Source: Rhodanobacteraceae bacterium (lineage in GTDB: Bacteria > Pseudomonadota > Gammaproteobacteria > Xanthomonadales > Rhodanobacteraceae). Taken from it: DNA of 64,000 nucleotides. Under the pieces are notes generated by a model. That model did no database searches and was not told the origin of the DNA. It saw only the letters and a list, made by a program, of their open reading frames with translations. A program made the translations under genes and the position numbers. Of this stretch, positions 43,391 through 53,388 are shown one piece after another; positions within the stretch are counted from its first letter, which is position 1; every line of letters starts with the position of its first letter. Where the stretch lies: contig JAEUPP010000069.1 of assembly GCA_016790075.1 (NCBI GenBank), forward strand, positions 124,001-188,000, given 5' to 3'.

Positions 43391-44742
43391 TGCGCGGCAG
43401 CCTGGGCCGACTACTGCACACGCTGCTCGTCTTCGCCATCGCCGGGCTGCTCGGCTTTCTGAGCACACGCTTTGGTTTTCGCCACGACTGGAGCGAGGCG
43501 CAGCACACATCCCTCGCGCCGCAAAGTGTGGCATTGCTCGCCCGCCTGGACGCACCGGTCGAAGTCGTTTCCTATGCCAGCAGCAGCGGCAGCTTGCGTC
43601 GGGGCATCGCGGCGTTTGTCGCGCGCTACCAGGCATACAAGGCCGATATCGCGCTCACTTTCGTCGATCCGGCAGCGGATCCCGCCGCCATGCGCCGTCT
43701 GGGCGTTACCATCGACGGCGAAATCGAACTGCGCTATCGCGGCCGCAGCGAGCGCTTGCAGCGGCTCAACGAGCGCGAGCTGTCCACGGCGCTGCTGCGT
43801 CTTTCGCGCAGTCAGGAGCGCATGGTCGCGTTCCTGTCCGGCGACGGCGAACGCAAGCCCGACGGCGCAGCCAATGCCGATCTCGGCCAGTTCACGGCCT
43901 TGCTGCTCGCGCAGGGCGTGCGCTGTGTGCCGCTGGTGCTCGGCAGCGGTGCACGCATTCCGGACAACACTGACTTGCTGGTAATTGCCGATCCTCGCAC
44001 TCCAATCGCCGCGCCCGTAGCGGCGGAAATCGTCGACTGGGTCGAGCGTGGCGGTGCGCTGCTGTGGCTGCTCGAACCCGGTGAGAACGCAGATCTGGCC
44101 GGGCTCGCCAATGCCTTGTCCGTGCGTGTATTGCCCGGACTGCTGGTCGACGGCAGCGGAGCCAGCGTCGGTCTGGGTGACCCCAGTTTTGTCGTACTGA
44201 GCCAGTACCCCGATCACGCGATCGCTCGTGGTTTTGCCTTGACTACGTTGTTTCCACAAGCCGCCGCGCTGGCGCAGTTGACCACACCACGCTGGCAGGT
44301 CCAGCCGCTGCTGCGCAGCAGCGCACAGAGCTGGAGCGAAACTGGCGCCATACCCCGGGCGGGCGAGTCCGCCGCGACCATTCGCTTCGACCCGAACACC
44401 GAGGAGATGCGCGGCCCGCTGGACCTCGCCTTTGCGCTCTCGCGTCTGTCGCCACGCCCGGACCGGCGCGAGCAGCGCGCACTGGTCGTCGGTGACGCCG
44501 ACTTCCTGTCGAACCAGTTTCTCGGCAATGGTGGCAATCGCGAACTCGGCCAGCGCCTCTTCAACTGGCTGCTTGCCGACGACGCGCTGATCGAGATCGC
44601 CGAGCGTGGCGCACCGGACCGTCTGATCACGCTGACCCAGACCCGATTGAGCCTGACGGGTCTTGGTTTTCTTGTCGGTCTGCCGCTGGCGCTCGTGCTG
44701 TATGGCAGTCTGATGGCCTGGCGCCGCCGGCGGCGGCATTGA
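43390..44742 (+). CDS. GldG-like ABC-transport auxiliary protein
   Basis: 450 residues. One N-terminal transmembrane helix (LLVFAIAGLLGFLSTR), then a large periplasmic region: SLAPQSVALLARLDAPVEVV, SGDGERKPDGAANADLGQF, LLVIADPRTPIAAPVAAEIV and DWVERGGALLWLLEPGEN. It ends with a second helix (LTGLGFLVGLPLALVLYGSL). This is the GldG/ABC_transp_aux layout, two membrane anchors around a beta/alpha domain. Function in this family: accessory to the GldA-GldF exporter; substrate unknown. Confidence 0.88.
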   Translation: MRGSLGRLLHTLLVFAIAGLLGFLSTRFGFRHDWSEAQHTSLAPQSVALLARLDAPVEVVSYASSSGSLRRGIAAFVARYQAYKADIALTFVDPAADPAAMRRLGVTIDGEIELRYRGRSERLQRLNERELSTALLRLSRSQERMVAFLSGDGERKPDGAANADLGQFTALLLAQGVRCVPLVLGSGARIPDNTDLLVIADPRTPIAAPVAAEIVDWVERGGALLWLLEPGENADLAGLANALSVRVLPGLLVDGSGASVGLGDPSFVVLSQYPDHAIARGFALTTLFPQAAALAQLTTPRWQVQPLLRSSAQSWSETGAIPRAGESAATIRFDPNTEEMRGPLDLAFALSRLSPRPDRREQRALVVGDADFLSNQFLGNGGNRELGQRLFNWLLADDALIEIAERGAPDRLITLTQTRLSLTGLGFLVGLPLALVLYGSLMAWRRRRRH

Positions 44743-44744
44743 TC

Positions 44745-45551
44745 ATGCGCCGTCACCGGCGCCAGAACCTGCTGCTCGCCGCTGCACTGGGCGTGCTTGT
44801 GGTAATCACGTGGCTGGTAGTCGCCAGGGAGCAGGCGGGACTTGCCCGGCTGACCACGCTCGACCCTGCACAGATCACCTCACTGCGTGTCAGCGCCGGC
44901 GCCACGGCAGCACGCCGTTTCGAGCGCCGCGACGGACGCTGGTGGATGAGCGAGCCCTATTCCCTGCCGGCGCATGCGGACGCCGTAGCGCGCCTTGTCG
45001 CCATTGCATCCGCACCGACCCGCTCGCGCCACGCACGCGACCGGTTCGATCCGGCACGGATAGGCCTCTCGCCGCCCCAGGCCTTACTTGAACTTGATGC
45101 GCTGCGACTGGAATTCGGCACGACCGAAGCCATCCACGGCGACCGGTATGTACGCACAGCGGACGACATCGCGCTGATGCCGGACCGGTTCAGCAGTTGG
45201 CTGCTTGCTCCCGCCGAATCGGAAGTGGATCACCGCCTCGCCGAACCGCTGCAAAAGCTCGCGCAGGTTCTTGTCGCCGGGGTAGCGCGGCCTGAACTCG
45301 CCACCGCCTGGGAGCGCGTGACCACCAGCCAGGTGATCGCAGCGGAGGCAATCCAGGGGGCCGGCAGCGCGGCTATCGCCGTCGAACTGGTCGATGTCGC
45401 CGGCAAGCGTATCGGCTATACCATCCGCCGCCGTGACGACGGCCGCTACCTCGCAATCCGTTCGGAACCAGCGCTTGCCTATCCGCTGGAAGAGCACCAG
45501 ATGCAGTTGCTGCTGCCGGCCTCCACTGACACCGTGAACCCGCCCCGCTGA
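44745..45551 (+). CDS. DUF4340-domain protein, periplasm-facing
   Basis: 268 residues from ATG 44745 (a TTG at 44739 overlaps the previous stop). A single N-terminal transmembrane helix ([19 protein letters not shown]) is followed by a beta-repeat domain with [20 protein letters not shown], matching DUF4340, which typically sits next to GldG-type proteins. It completes a four-gene export operon. Its stop overlaps mutM (TGATG). Confidence 0.87.
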   Translation: MRRHRRQNLLLAAALGVLVVITWLVVAREQAGLARLTTLDPAQITSLRVSAGATAARRFERRDGRWWMSEPYSLPAHADAVARLVAIASAPTRSRHARDRFDPARIGLSPPQALLELDALRLEFGTTEAIHGDRYVRTADDIALMPDRFSSWLLAPAESEVDHRLAEPLQKLAQVLVAGVARPELATAWERVTTSQVIAAEAIQGAGSAAIAVELVDVAGKRIGYTIRRRDDGRYLAIRSEPALAYPLEEHQMQLLLPASTDTVNPPR

Positions 45552-46363
45552 TGCCTGAGCTGCCTGAAGTAGAAACCACGCGCCGCGGCCTTGCACCACA
45601 TCTGCTCGGCCGGCGCGTGCAAAGACTGACCATACGCCAGCTCCAACTGCGCTGGCCGATCGCGGCCGGACTGCGCGAGCACCTTCCAGGCCAGCAGCTG
45701 GAACAGATAGAACGGCGCGCAAAATACCTGCTTGTGCATACCCGGGCGGGTAGCGCGCTGCTGCACTTGGGCATGTCCGGTTCATTGCGTGTACTGCCCG
45801 AAGCAACCCCGGCCGGCGCACACGATCATGTCGACTGGCATCTCGATTCTGGCCAGGTGCTGCGTTATACCGACCCGCGGCGCTTTGGTTGCCAGCTTTG
45901 GCAGAATCCGGGGCAAGTGCATGCGCTGCTGGCCGGGCTTGGACCCGAGCCGCTGTCGGACGCCTTCGACGGCGACTACCTCTGGCAGCGCTCGCGCGGA
46001 CGCCGTAGCGGCGTCAAGCTGTTCCTCATGGATCAGAAGATCGTTGTCGGCGTCGGCAATATCTATGCGGCCGAAGCCCTGTTCGCCGCCGGCATCCATC
46101 CCGCACGCGCGGCGGGCAAGGTGTCGCTGGCGCGCTATCGCGCACTCGCCGATGCCGTGCGTCAGATCCTGAACTATGCAATAGACCGCGGCGGCACGAC
46201 CTTGCGCGACTTCATCAGCCCCGATGGGCTGCCGGGCTATTTCGAGCAGGAGCTATTCGTCTACGGCAGGGCTGGCGAAGCGTGCAAACGTTGCGCGACA
46301 CCAGTCCGTTCCATAGCCCTGGGCCAGCGTAGTACTTTCTTCTGCCCGCGCTGCCAGCGCTGA
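45551..46363 (+). CDS. mutM: Formamidopyrimidine-DNA glycosylase
   Basis: 270 residues. The N-terminal [14 protein letters not shown] contains the Pro catalytic residue and Glu essential for activity. The C-terminus is a zinc finger, CKRC...CPRC, of the Fpg/Nei type. It removes 8-oxoguanine and ring-opened purines and nicks the [23 protein letters not shown] is the conserved helix-two-turn-helix. The ATG overlaps the DUF4340 stop, so it is the last gene of the Gld-type operon. Confidence 0.97.
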   Translation: MPELPEVETTRRGLAPHLLGRRVQRLTIRQLQLRWPIAAGLREHLPGQQLEQIERRAKYLLVHTRAGSALLHLGMSGSLRVLPEATPAGAHDHVDWHLDSGQVLRYTDPRRFGCQLWQNPGQVHALLAGLGPEPLSDAFDGDYLWQRSRGRRSGVKLFLMDQKIVVGVGNIYAAEALFAAGIHPARAAGKVSLARYRALADAVRQILNYAIDRGGTTLRDFISPDGLPGYFEQELFVYGRAGEACKRCATPVRSIALGQRSTFFCPRCQR

Positions 46364-46450
46364 TGCGCGCGCATTTCAGGTTTTGACGCCGTATCGCGTG
46401 TTGATCCATCTAGAGGCCACGCCGGGTGGTCGCCACATTCGAGGTGCCAC

Positions 46451-47527
46451 ATGTTCCTGCATCGCGTTTTCGTAACCGCGCTGAGCCTGAGTACATCCAT
46501 TGCCTACGCAGATGCCACCGTGCCCAGCGCTGATATGAGCGGTTCGGCTGATCCCGCCGGCCTGGGCCGTTACGAAGGCGCGCTTATCGTCGAACAACAG
46601 GCCAAGGCCTACGACGAAATTACCTTGCCGCTGTCCGCACTGACCCCCGACCCCGACCCAGACAAGCATGACGGCATGAACAATCGCCTGATGCGCAGCG
46701 AGTCGTCACTCACCCTTGAAGGCAAGCTCACGCGCACGGTCTACCTCTTGCCGCAAGGACGCAGCCCGCTCGAAGTACTGCGCAACTATCAGCAACTGAT
46801 ACAGGAAAGAGGCGGCCAGTCGTTATACGAATGCAAGGGCGACACCTGCGGTGGCGATGTGACTTCCGGGGCAACCCACGGCGGCGGCCAGCAGGGCGTG
46901 ATGAACTATGTGTTCCCGAAAAGCGCCGTCAGCGAAAAGAGCTTCAGCAATGCAGCCTGCGCGGTGGACATGCGCCTGGCCGACCTTCGCTACGGCGTTG
47001 CGAAGTTCAGCACCAACCAAACCGACACCCATGTCGCCGTACTGGCCTATACCGCCAAGGACGATCTCTATTGCAAAGCGCTGAATGAGCGCACGATCGC
47101 GATCGTCGTCACGCTCGAAGCCAAGGCACGCGAACAGAAGATGGTCACGCTCAAGGCCGATGAGCTGGCGCGCACCATAGCCAACAGTGGAAAGATCGCG
47201 CTCTACGGCATTTTCTTTGATTTCGACAAGGCGGAACTGAAGCCAGAATCGAAAGCACAACTCGACGAAATCGGCGCACTGCTGCGTGCCGACGGAGGGC
47301 TGAAACTCATCGTCGCCGGACACACCGACAACCAGGGCGGAGCAGCCTACAATCTGGAATTGTCCAATAAGCGCGCAAACGCCGTCGTTGCGGCGCTGGT
47401 ATCCAACTACGGCATCGACGCGGAACGGCTAGTCGCACAGGGCATGGGTAGCGCCGCACCGATAGCGGGCAACGCCGATGAAGCAGGGCGCGCGAAGAAC
47501 CGGCGCGTCGAGCTCATCAAGCAGTAA
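46451..47527 (+). CDS. Exported OmpA-family protein with DUF4892-like N-terminus
   Basis: 358 residues with a signal peptide ending near AYAD. Residues ~20-215 are a DUF4892-like domain (LRNYQQLIQERGGQSLYEC, YCKALNERTIAIVVTLE). Residues ~235-358 are the OmpA peptidoglycan-binding domain: IALYGIFFDFDKAELKPESK, LIVAGHTDNQGGAAYN, LSNKRANAVVAALV and GNADEAGRAKNRRVELIKQ. It is probably an outer-membrane-associated protein linked to the cell wall. It converges on tdk. Confidence 0.92.
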   Translation: MFLHRVFVTALSLSTSIAYADATVPSADMSGSADPAGLGRYEGALIVEQQAKAYDEITLPLSALTPDPDPDKHDGMNNRLMRSESSLTLEGKLTRTVYLLPQGRSPLEVLRNYQQLIQERGGQSLYECKGDTCGGDVTSGATHGGGQQGVMNYVFPKSAVSEKSFSNAACAVDMRLADLRYGVAKFSTNQTDTHVAVLAYTAKDDLYCKALNERTIAIVVTLEAKAREQKMVTLKADELARTIANSGKIALYGIFFDFDKAELKPESKAQLDEIGALLRADGGLKLIVAGHTDNQGGAAYNLELSNKRANAVVAALVSNYGIDAERLVAQGMGSAAPIAGNADEAGRAKNRRVELIKQ

Positions 47528-47530
47528 CAC

Positions 47531-48151
47531 CTACAGCGGCAACTCCGCCTGCTTGAGTTCAATGCGGCCTTCGCCGTTGGTGATCTTCTTGAACTCGGCA
47601 CGGCTGACCGATACATAGCGGTCGTTGCCGCCGATCTCGACCTGCGGGCCTTGTGTCACCGCACGGCCGTGGTCGTCGACGCGCACGACCATGGTGGCCT
47701 TGCGGCCGGTGTGACAAATCGTCTTGATCTCGGAAAACGAATCCGCCCAGGCGAGCAGGTATTGGCTGCCTTCAAACAGTTCGCCGCGGAAATCGGTACG
47801 CAAGCCATAGGCAAGCACCGGAACATTGAGCGCGTCGACGATTTCCGTGAGCTGCCAGACCTGCGCCTTGGTCAGGAACTGCGCTTCGTCGACGAGCACA
47901 CAATGCAGCGCGCCCTGAGCCGCGGTGTCCGCACGTGTCATTGCAAGCAGATCGTCGTCGCGCTCGAAGATGCGGCCGTCGGCCTTCAGACCTATGCGCG
48001 AGGCCACCACACCTGCGCCGAAACGGTTATCGAGCCGCGGCGTATAGATCAGCGTACGCATGCCACGTTCGTGGTAGTTATGCGCGCTCTGCAACAGGGT
48101 CGTGGTCTTCCCGGCATTCATGGCCGAGTAGTAGAAGTAGAGCTTGGCCAT
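47531..48151 (-). CDS. tdk: Thymidine kinase
   Basis: 206 residues. N-terminal P-loop [20 protein letters not shown] and the Asp motif [18 protein letters not shown] are characteristic. It phosphorylates thymidine in the salvage pathway, class II type. The usual zinc pairs near the C-terminus are only partly seen (CHTGRKA then a later lasso), so zinc binding is not certain. Convergent with the OmpA-family gene. Confidence 0.95.
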   Translation of the reverse strand: MAKLYFYYSAMNAGKTTTLLQSAHNYHERGMRTLIYTPRLDNRFGAGVVASRIGLKADGRIFERDDDLLAMTRADTAAQGALHCVLVDEAQFLTKAQVWQLTEIVDALNVPVLAYGLRTDFRGELFEGSQYLLAWADSFSEIKTICHTGRKATMVVRVDDHGRAVTQGPQVEIGGNDRYVSVSRAEFKKITNGEGRIELKQAELPL

Positions 48152-48443
48152 GATCGGATGGGCGCGGGCGGGTGGGCATCATAGCCGCTGGCGCGGGACT
48201 GTGAATGCACACTCGGGGGCTTCCGCCATAGGCGCTGGCTCGCGCGCGACACCAGCCTTGCCACATAGGGCAATCCAGACAACCGGCAAAGACCGTGGTC
48301 ACCACGCCGACCACAGCCCGCAGCACACCTCCACCGGCGGCAACAAACGCTACATCTGACCGCGGCCACCATCTGATCGCCTAGGACTGCACCACAGGCC
48401 GCCAGTACCTGCACACCAGTGCATTAGCGGGTGACGCCTGGCC

Positions 48444-51400
48444 TCAGTTCATCGCCCGCCTATGCCGCAAAGCCTGCTGCCACAACGCGCTGACTTCTTC
48501 CTGCAATGCCTTGGCCTCGCGTGTGCTGACTATGCCGACTGGGCCGTAGTGTCCTGGCCGAATCTCGACACGGCTTACCTGGACACGCGCCAGCAGCAGC
48601 CGCATGAATTCGGTACCAAGGCCGAGTTTGCGCAGATGGTCCTGCACTCGCAGCGCCCGCAGCACGCCGCCTTCGACGAGGGCGATGCCCAGCGTGCTGT
48701 CGCTGATCCGTTCGGCCGTGCGTGACAGCACGGGTTTCCAGTTGAGCCGCAGTACGAACAGTTGTGGCGCTGCCGCCTCTGCGACGGCGCCCAGAGGGTC
48801 GGACAGCAATATGCCCTGTTCGACATGGTTGATCGTGCCGCTGCGTGCGAGTGCAGTTACATGTTCGCGCCAGTGCATTTCCGCTGGCGGCGGACATTCG
48901 TCGACCCGCACCGCATCGTTGATACGCGGCAGATCCAGACGCATCTCGCAGAATGTGACGAAGCGCGCGCCATAGGTCGGTGCACTCGCGGCCCAGGCAA
49001 TGCGGAACATCGGTGCCCAGCTCCAGTGGCGAAACGTGTTCATCCAGCCGCGGTTGTCGGGATGTTCCCAGGTCCGCTCCAGATCGAGGTCGTGATAGAC
49101 CGATTCCATCAGTTGCATGAGTTCCTGACAGAAATAGAAGCAGGCGCGGAAATCCCCACCGGTAGGCAAACGTGAGCGGCGCTGGTGTGGAGTGCTTGCT
49201 TCGGGAGCGACGCCCGTATCGGCGGCGACCAGATCAGTCCACACGGGGTAGATCTGTGCATCCAGCACCGCCAGGGCGGGCGTGCAGCGCAAGGTGTCAA
49301 ACAGCGCAGCCATGGCTTTGCCGTGCTCGGCAAAGCGCTGCGGCAGTCCGCTGATGGGCGCTACCCACTGGTGCCGCAGCTCGACCAGGATGCGTTCCTT
49401 GAGCCCGGAATCGCGCACGCTGAGCCCATCCGCCGAAGCGCCAGCGAGGTCTGCGCCGGCGCGTTCGAGTGCAGGGGCGATTGCCGAGCTTGCGACGAAA
49501 TCACCGAGACGGCGGTAACTTTCAAACTGCGCTTCGTCGAAGAACTGATCCGCCGTGGATTCGTGCGGGAAGCTCGGGTGTGCCGTTGCGTAGTGCGCAA
49601 CGTCGGTGGGTTCGGTGCCCGTCAACGTCGGTTTCAGATACAACAGTGTGCCGGTGCTGCCATCGGCGTAGACAATGCTGCCTACCGCACAGCTGCGCGC
49701 ACTGTAGCCGTCGTTGCCACGGCGCAGCGCACTGACATCGATGCGGATATCAGCGCCGAAGTCGACCCGGCACTTGTGCACCGCATTGCCGAGGTCGGCA
49801 AAGGTGTGTTGTGGATCAGCGCCGGCATCGACGCAAAGCACGAAACGGCAGCGGCGACGCACCAGTTCGTAGAGCGCGAGATTCTCGAAATGGCCGCCGT
49901 CGGACAGATAGACGTAACGGCCGCCACCACGGGTGAGGCCCAACATCTCCGCGAGCAGCCAACCCGCCGAGTACGGCGCGCTGTCGGCACGCGGCCTGGT
50001 CGAATGACTGGGATTGGCTATCCACCAGCCCAGCCTTGCATCGAACAAGGTCAGCAGAAAAGTCACCACCGGCGAGCTGTGATAGCCCATGTTGGGGCTG
50101 ACCGCCGCACCGGAGATCGAAACCGCGCTTCCCAGCGTCAGCGCTGCGGCGAGTGGATCAGGAGCCGACCCTGGCAGCGCGGTAGCCCCTGCGTGCACGT
50201 TCGGATCGCCAATGGCGGCTGCACCTGACCGCGACGGCGGTGGTATGTAGCCGCAGTAGCCCGGGGTCAGACAGAACGAGGCGGCTTTGCGGTCTTGCCA
50301 GTCGAGCTGCTTGGCTGCGACCAGGTTCAGTGCCGTGCCTATGATGGGATAAAGCGGCCGGCAACCCGCATCGCGCTCGACTTCGACCACATCGGCCAGC
50401 ACGAGATCGTCATACGGATCAAAATTTGTAATCGGCTCGGGCTGGCGCTGCGTGTTGCTGGCCCCGAGATAACAGCGTACGAGCCGGTTGCGATAGAACG
50501 CGTTCATGCTGAACTCGTTCACATTGACGGTAAGGCCGAACAGCAGCCAGATACCGAGCGCGGCCGCAGCGACAACGGTTACCGTGAGGACATGGGCGTC
50601 GGCGCCCTTGGCCAGATAGTCGAGATACGCGTCCAGGCTGATCAATGCTTCGACGGGCCGCGATTCCCAGCCGCCCAGTACCAGCAAGGCCTGCGCTCCG
50701 AGGCTGATGCCTACCAGCAGCCCCAGCACGAAGACTATCGGCGCCAGACGCACCAGGTGTTCAACCAGGTTCGAGCGCTGCTTGTGGCCACCGCTATGCT
50801 GGCTGTACGCCAGCATGACGCCGGATCCCGAGGTGAACAGCCAGGCGCTGATACCGGCCCAGCCCGACATGGCGCGCCATTCGTCGCCGATGAGATAGGA
50901 GAGCCTCAGCAGCAGCCAGGGGCCGTAGATGGCGAGCGAGAGCGCCAGCACCAGGCCGACCAGTACCAGTCCCGCCGTCTTGCCGCCGACCCGCGCCCAG
51001 ACTTCGCGCTGCAGGTCGCTGAGCGCCGTGCCGGCGAGCCCGACATGGACCACACCGGTCAGCGTCACGGCCGCCAGAGTGACCGCGGGGCCGAGAATCA
51101 TGCGGTGCCACAGGGCGGCTTCACTCACACTCCAGGGGGCGAGCACGCGCAATGCAACGAAGATTGCCAAGCCGCTGAACGCCGCGGCACCTAGGCTGGC
51201 GGCGAGGAAACGCAACCGGTGCCGCTGCAGCGGCGAGCGCCACTCATCATTGCGGCGTAATGCCGACAGCAGCGAATCGAAGCCCACCCAGACCAGCCAG
51301 ATCACCAGGTACAGCGCTGCCGTCATCACCGCAAGCCGGGCCGGAAGCGCAGCGCTTGGCAGCAGCGCGAGTGAAACGGCCTCCCAGGGTTCCGGCAGCT

Positions 51401-52205
51401 GCGCGAGCTTGCCCAGACCTATTGCGCCAAGAAACGAGCCTGTCGTGAGTGACACGACCACGGCCAGCGCGGCCAGCGTGACGCCGGTACGCGGGCGCTC
51501 ATCCGCGCCGTCCTGCAGAGGCCGATGGGTCTGCGTACCGATCCAGCCCAGCAGCGCTGCCGCCGACACGCAGAGCAGGCCGGCTATCGACAGCGATACG
51601 CCAGGCACGGCGCCGGCCCAGCGGTTCACGATGTGGAACAACAGCAAAGGCAGCAGGCTTAGCGCGAGCAGCAACGCACACAGTTGCACCTGCACGAGCA
51701 GCACGTTGCGGACAAAGGTGCCGATCATGCCCAGCGTGTCGCCGGACAATGCGGACTTTCGCGGACTCAGGTAGTTGCTGTATTCGCGCAGATGCTGGAT
51801 CGGCTGTTGCGGGTCGTCTGCTGCGGCCGGGTCCGGCCTGCACGCCCGCGCGCGCAAGGTCGAACGCAGGGCCGCGAAGGTGGCATCGAAACCGCGGCGG
51901 CGGATCAGACCTTGCAGAAAGCCGCCGATATAACCGCCGCCCGAAATGGTGGACTGGTAATGAAAACAGCGCAGCAGGTTGTGCCGGGCAAGTGCCTGCA
52001 GCACGCCCAGCGCAAACGTTGCGCTGCGGATGCCGCCGCCGGACAAGGCCAGGCCCCAGGGTGCCGGCTCATCGTCGCGGGTTTCACCAGCGCGCCGTCC
52101 AAGGATGAAGTCGAGTTCGGCACGGCGCAGCGATTCGCCGTCGACCCGCTGTTCGGGCGCGGTTCCGCGCGCTGAGTGAGCCGCCTGCGCTCCGGTAGAG
52201 ACCAT
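48444..52205 (-). CDS. Large patatin-like phospholipase fused to a polytopic membrane region
   Basis: 1253 residues from ATG 52205; upstream codons in the open frame are unlike the rest. The N-terminus carries patatin motifs: GLALSGGGIRSATFALGVLQ (oxyanion GGGxR at ~56-60) and QSTISGGGYIGGF with Ser ~88 as nucleophile. About ten hydrophobic helices follow over ~200-590 (for example LCALLLALSLLPLLLFHI, TGSFLGAIGLGKLA, LVLVGLVLALSLAIYGP). The catalytic Asp returns as YLSDGGHFENLALYELV near residue 770, so the patatin fold is split by the membrane region. The C-terminal ~450 residues are soluble with no recognised fold. It is divergent from the SGNH gene. Lipid hydrolysis at the membrane is inferred. 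Confidence 0.88.
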   Translation of the reverse strand: MVSTGAQAAHSARGTAPEQRVDGESLRRAELDFILGRRAGETRDDEPAPWGLALSGGGIRSATFALGVLQALARHNLLRCFHYQSTISGGGYIGGFLQGLIRRRGFDATFAALRSTLRARACRPDPAAADDPQQPIQHLREYSNYLSPRKSALSGDTLGMIGTFVRNVLLVQVQLCALLLALSLLPLLLFHIVNRWAGAVPGVSLSIAGLLCVSAAALLGWIGTQTHRPLQDGADERPRTGVTLAALAVVVSLTTGSFLGAIGLGKLAQLPEPWEAVSLALLPSAALPARLAVMTAALYLVIWLVWVGFDSLLSALRRNDEWRSPLQRHRLRFLAASLGAAAFSGLAIFVALRVLAPWSVSEAALWHRMILGPAVTLAAVTLTGVVHVGLAGTALSDLQREVWARVGGKTAGLVLVGLVLALSLAIYGPWLLLRLSYLIGDEWRAMSGWAGISAWLFTSGSGVMLAYSQHSGGHKQRSNLVEHLVRLAPIVFVLGLLVGISLGAQALLVLGGWESRPVEALISLDAYLDYLAKGADAHVLTVTVVAAAALGIWLLFGLTVNVNEFSMNAFYRNRLVRCYLGASNTQRQPEPITNFDPYDDLVLADVVEVERDAGCRPLYPIIGTALNLVAAKQLDWQDRKAASFCLTPGYCGYIPPPSRSGAAAIGDPNVHAGATALPGSAPDPLAAALTLGSAVSISGAAVSPNMGYHSSPVVTFLLTLFDARLGWWIANPSHSTRPRADSAPYSAGWLLAEMLGLTRGGGRYVYLSDGGHFENLALYELVRRRCRFVLCVDAGADPQHTFADLGNAVHKCRVDFGADIRIDVSALRRGNDGYSARSCAVGSIVYADGSTGTLLYLKPTLTGTEPTDVAHYATAHPSFPHESTADQFFDEAQFESYRRLGDFVASSAIAPALERAGADLAGASADGLSVRDSGLKERILVELRHQWVAPISGLPQRFAEHGKAMAALFDTLRCTPALAVLDAQIYPVWTDLVAADTGVAPEASTPHQRRSRLPTGGDFRACFYFCQELMQLMESVYHDLDLERTWEHPDNRGWMNTFRHWSWAPMFRIAWAASAPTYGARFVTFCEMRLDLPRINDAVRVDECPPPAEMHWREHVTALARSGTINHVEQGILLSDPLGAVAEAAAPQLFVLRLNWKPVLSRTAERISDSTLGIALVEGGVLRALRVQDHLRKLGLGTEFMRLLLARVQVSRVEIRPGHYGPVGIVSTREAKALQEEVSALWQQALRHRRAMN

Positions 52206-52418
52206 GGTCCATTCCCTCGCCTGCACCGCCGCCGGCAGCCTACACCGGAAATGGCGAATTTGCAGCGAACGGATCAATGTGAACGAGCGTGCGCGGCGCG
52301 GAACGCGCACACTGCAAGGCGACACTGCTGAGAGAAAACGCGCCCACACACCACAAGGAAACCATGTGAACACGTGGTTGGCGCAAATTTTCCTGTTTAC
52401 ATCATTACGGAGGTCAGC

Positions 52419-53237
52419 ATGGCAATTTCCGGCTCTAATAATTTCGATCAGCTGCCACGCTTTGACAAAGCCGTCAACGCCAACCCGGGTGCCCCCCGGG
52501 CGTTATGCTTTGGCGACTCGTGGTTCCAGTATCCGTTCCAGGCGGTAGATCTCAACAAACAACTCGCACGTCATTTCAAGCGCACGCTGTTTCTTAACCA
52601 GAGCGTCGCCGGTCGCGACAGCGCGAGCTGGAAGATTGGCCTGCCTCAGGTACAACGTGCGATTGCAGACTATCGGTTTGACGCGATTCTTCTGTCCGGT
52701 GGCGGCAACGACGTCGTCGGCGACGAACTCACGGAATTCCTGAAGACACCGGACCAGCCCCAGTCGCTCGGATCCACCGACTGGGGCTGGCTGCCTCCAG
52801 TGGTGCGCGACTACGTCCGGCTCGAAACATTCGAGCACGCGCTGCGCTACGCGATGAAGGATCTGGGTCAGGTGGTGCAATGCCGCGACCTGTTTTCCGC
52901 GCAGAGCATCGTCTATGTGCACACCTACGACTACATCTACCCCGATGGACGCGGCTTCAAAGGCAAACTGAAAGGACCTTGGGTGCGACCCGCGCTGCTT
53001 GCAGTCGGGCTGACCGACGCGGCCGAACAGCGCAATCTGACCAACTGGCTGCTGCAGCAATTCCGGCGTGTGTTGAGAGAGTTCGTCTCACAGCATCGCA
53101 ATCTGCGTCTGGTTGATTCGCTGGACGTGCTCAAGAGCAAGGCCCAGTGGGACAACGAAATCCACCCGACACCAGCCGGATTCCGTGCGCTAGCCGAGCA
53201 AGCCTGGGTACCGGCGTTGACCGGCGTGTTGCGCTAG
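52419..53237 (+). CDS. SGNH/GDSL-type hydrolase
   Basis: 272 residues from ATG 52419 with GGAGG just upstream; a longer open frame exists but starts with a non-homologous segment. SGNH blocks: LCFGDSWFQYPF (nucleophile Ser), DAILLSGGGNDVVGDEL (oxyanion GGGND) and DNEIHPTPAGFRALAEQ (Asp/His). No signal peptide. Its stop is embedded in the left arm of the dispersed repeat copy 2. It is divergent from the patatin-like gene, so both may serve one lipid or ester pathway; that is inference. Confidence 0.88.
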   Translation: MAISGSNNFDQLPRFDKAVNANPGAPRALCFGDSWFQYPFQAVDLNKQLARHFKRTLFLNQSVAGRDSASWKIGLPQVQRAIADYRFDAILLSGGGNDVVGDELTEFLKTPDQPQSLGSTDWGWLPPVVRDYVRLETFEHALRYAMKDLGQVVQCRDLFSAQSIVYVHTYDYIYPDGRGFKGKLKGPWVRPALLAVGLTDAAEQRNLTNWLLQQFRRVLREFVSQHRNLRLVDSLDVLKSKAQWDNEIHPTPAGFRALAEQAWVPALTGVLR

Positions 53238-53301
53238 CCTGCATTTCTCACACCCGTTCGTATCGGCCGCCGCAGTAGAAGGGGTGTGAGAAAGGCGGGC
53301 T
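53236..53301. repeat. Dispersed inverted-repeat element, copy 2 (compact)
   Basis: 66 bases: AGCCTGCATTTCTCACACCC, then CGTTCGTATCGGCCGCCGCA, then GTAGAAGGGGTGTGAGAAA and GCGGGCT. The outer ~20-base arms are reverse complements and can fold into a long hairpin. It overlaps the SGNH stop codon and could act as its 3' end. The same sequence split in two occurs at 2879-3059. Confidence 0.8.
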
Positions 53302-53388
53302 AGGCAAGGCCTCGTCGTCAGCGCCGGCGTACCCGCACGGTCCTCGCCGACTACACTGTGCCGTCGAATCGTTAGCTGACGGCCAGTC

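Noticed and set aside
47517-47557. An 8-bp inverted repeat (TCAAGCAG / CTGCTTGA) joining the ends of the OmpA-family and tdk genes
   Set aside because: The loop is long (~23 bases), there is no T tract and the arms lie in coding sequence; could be chance.
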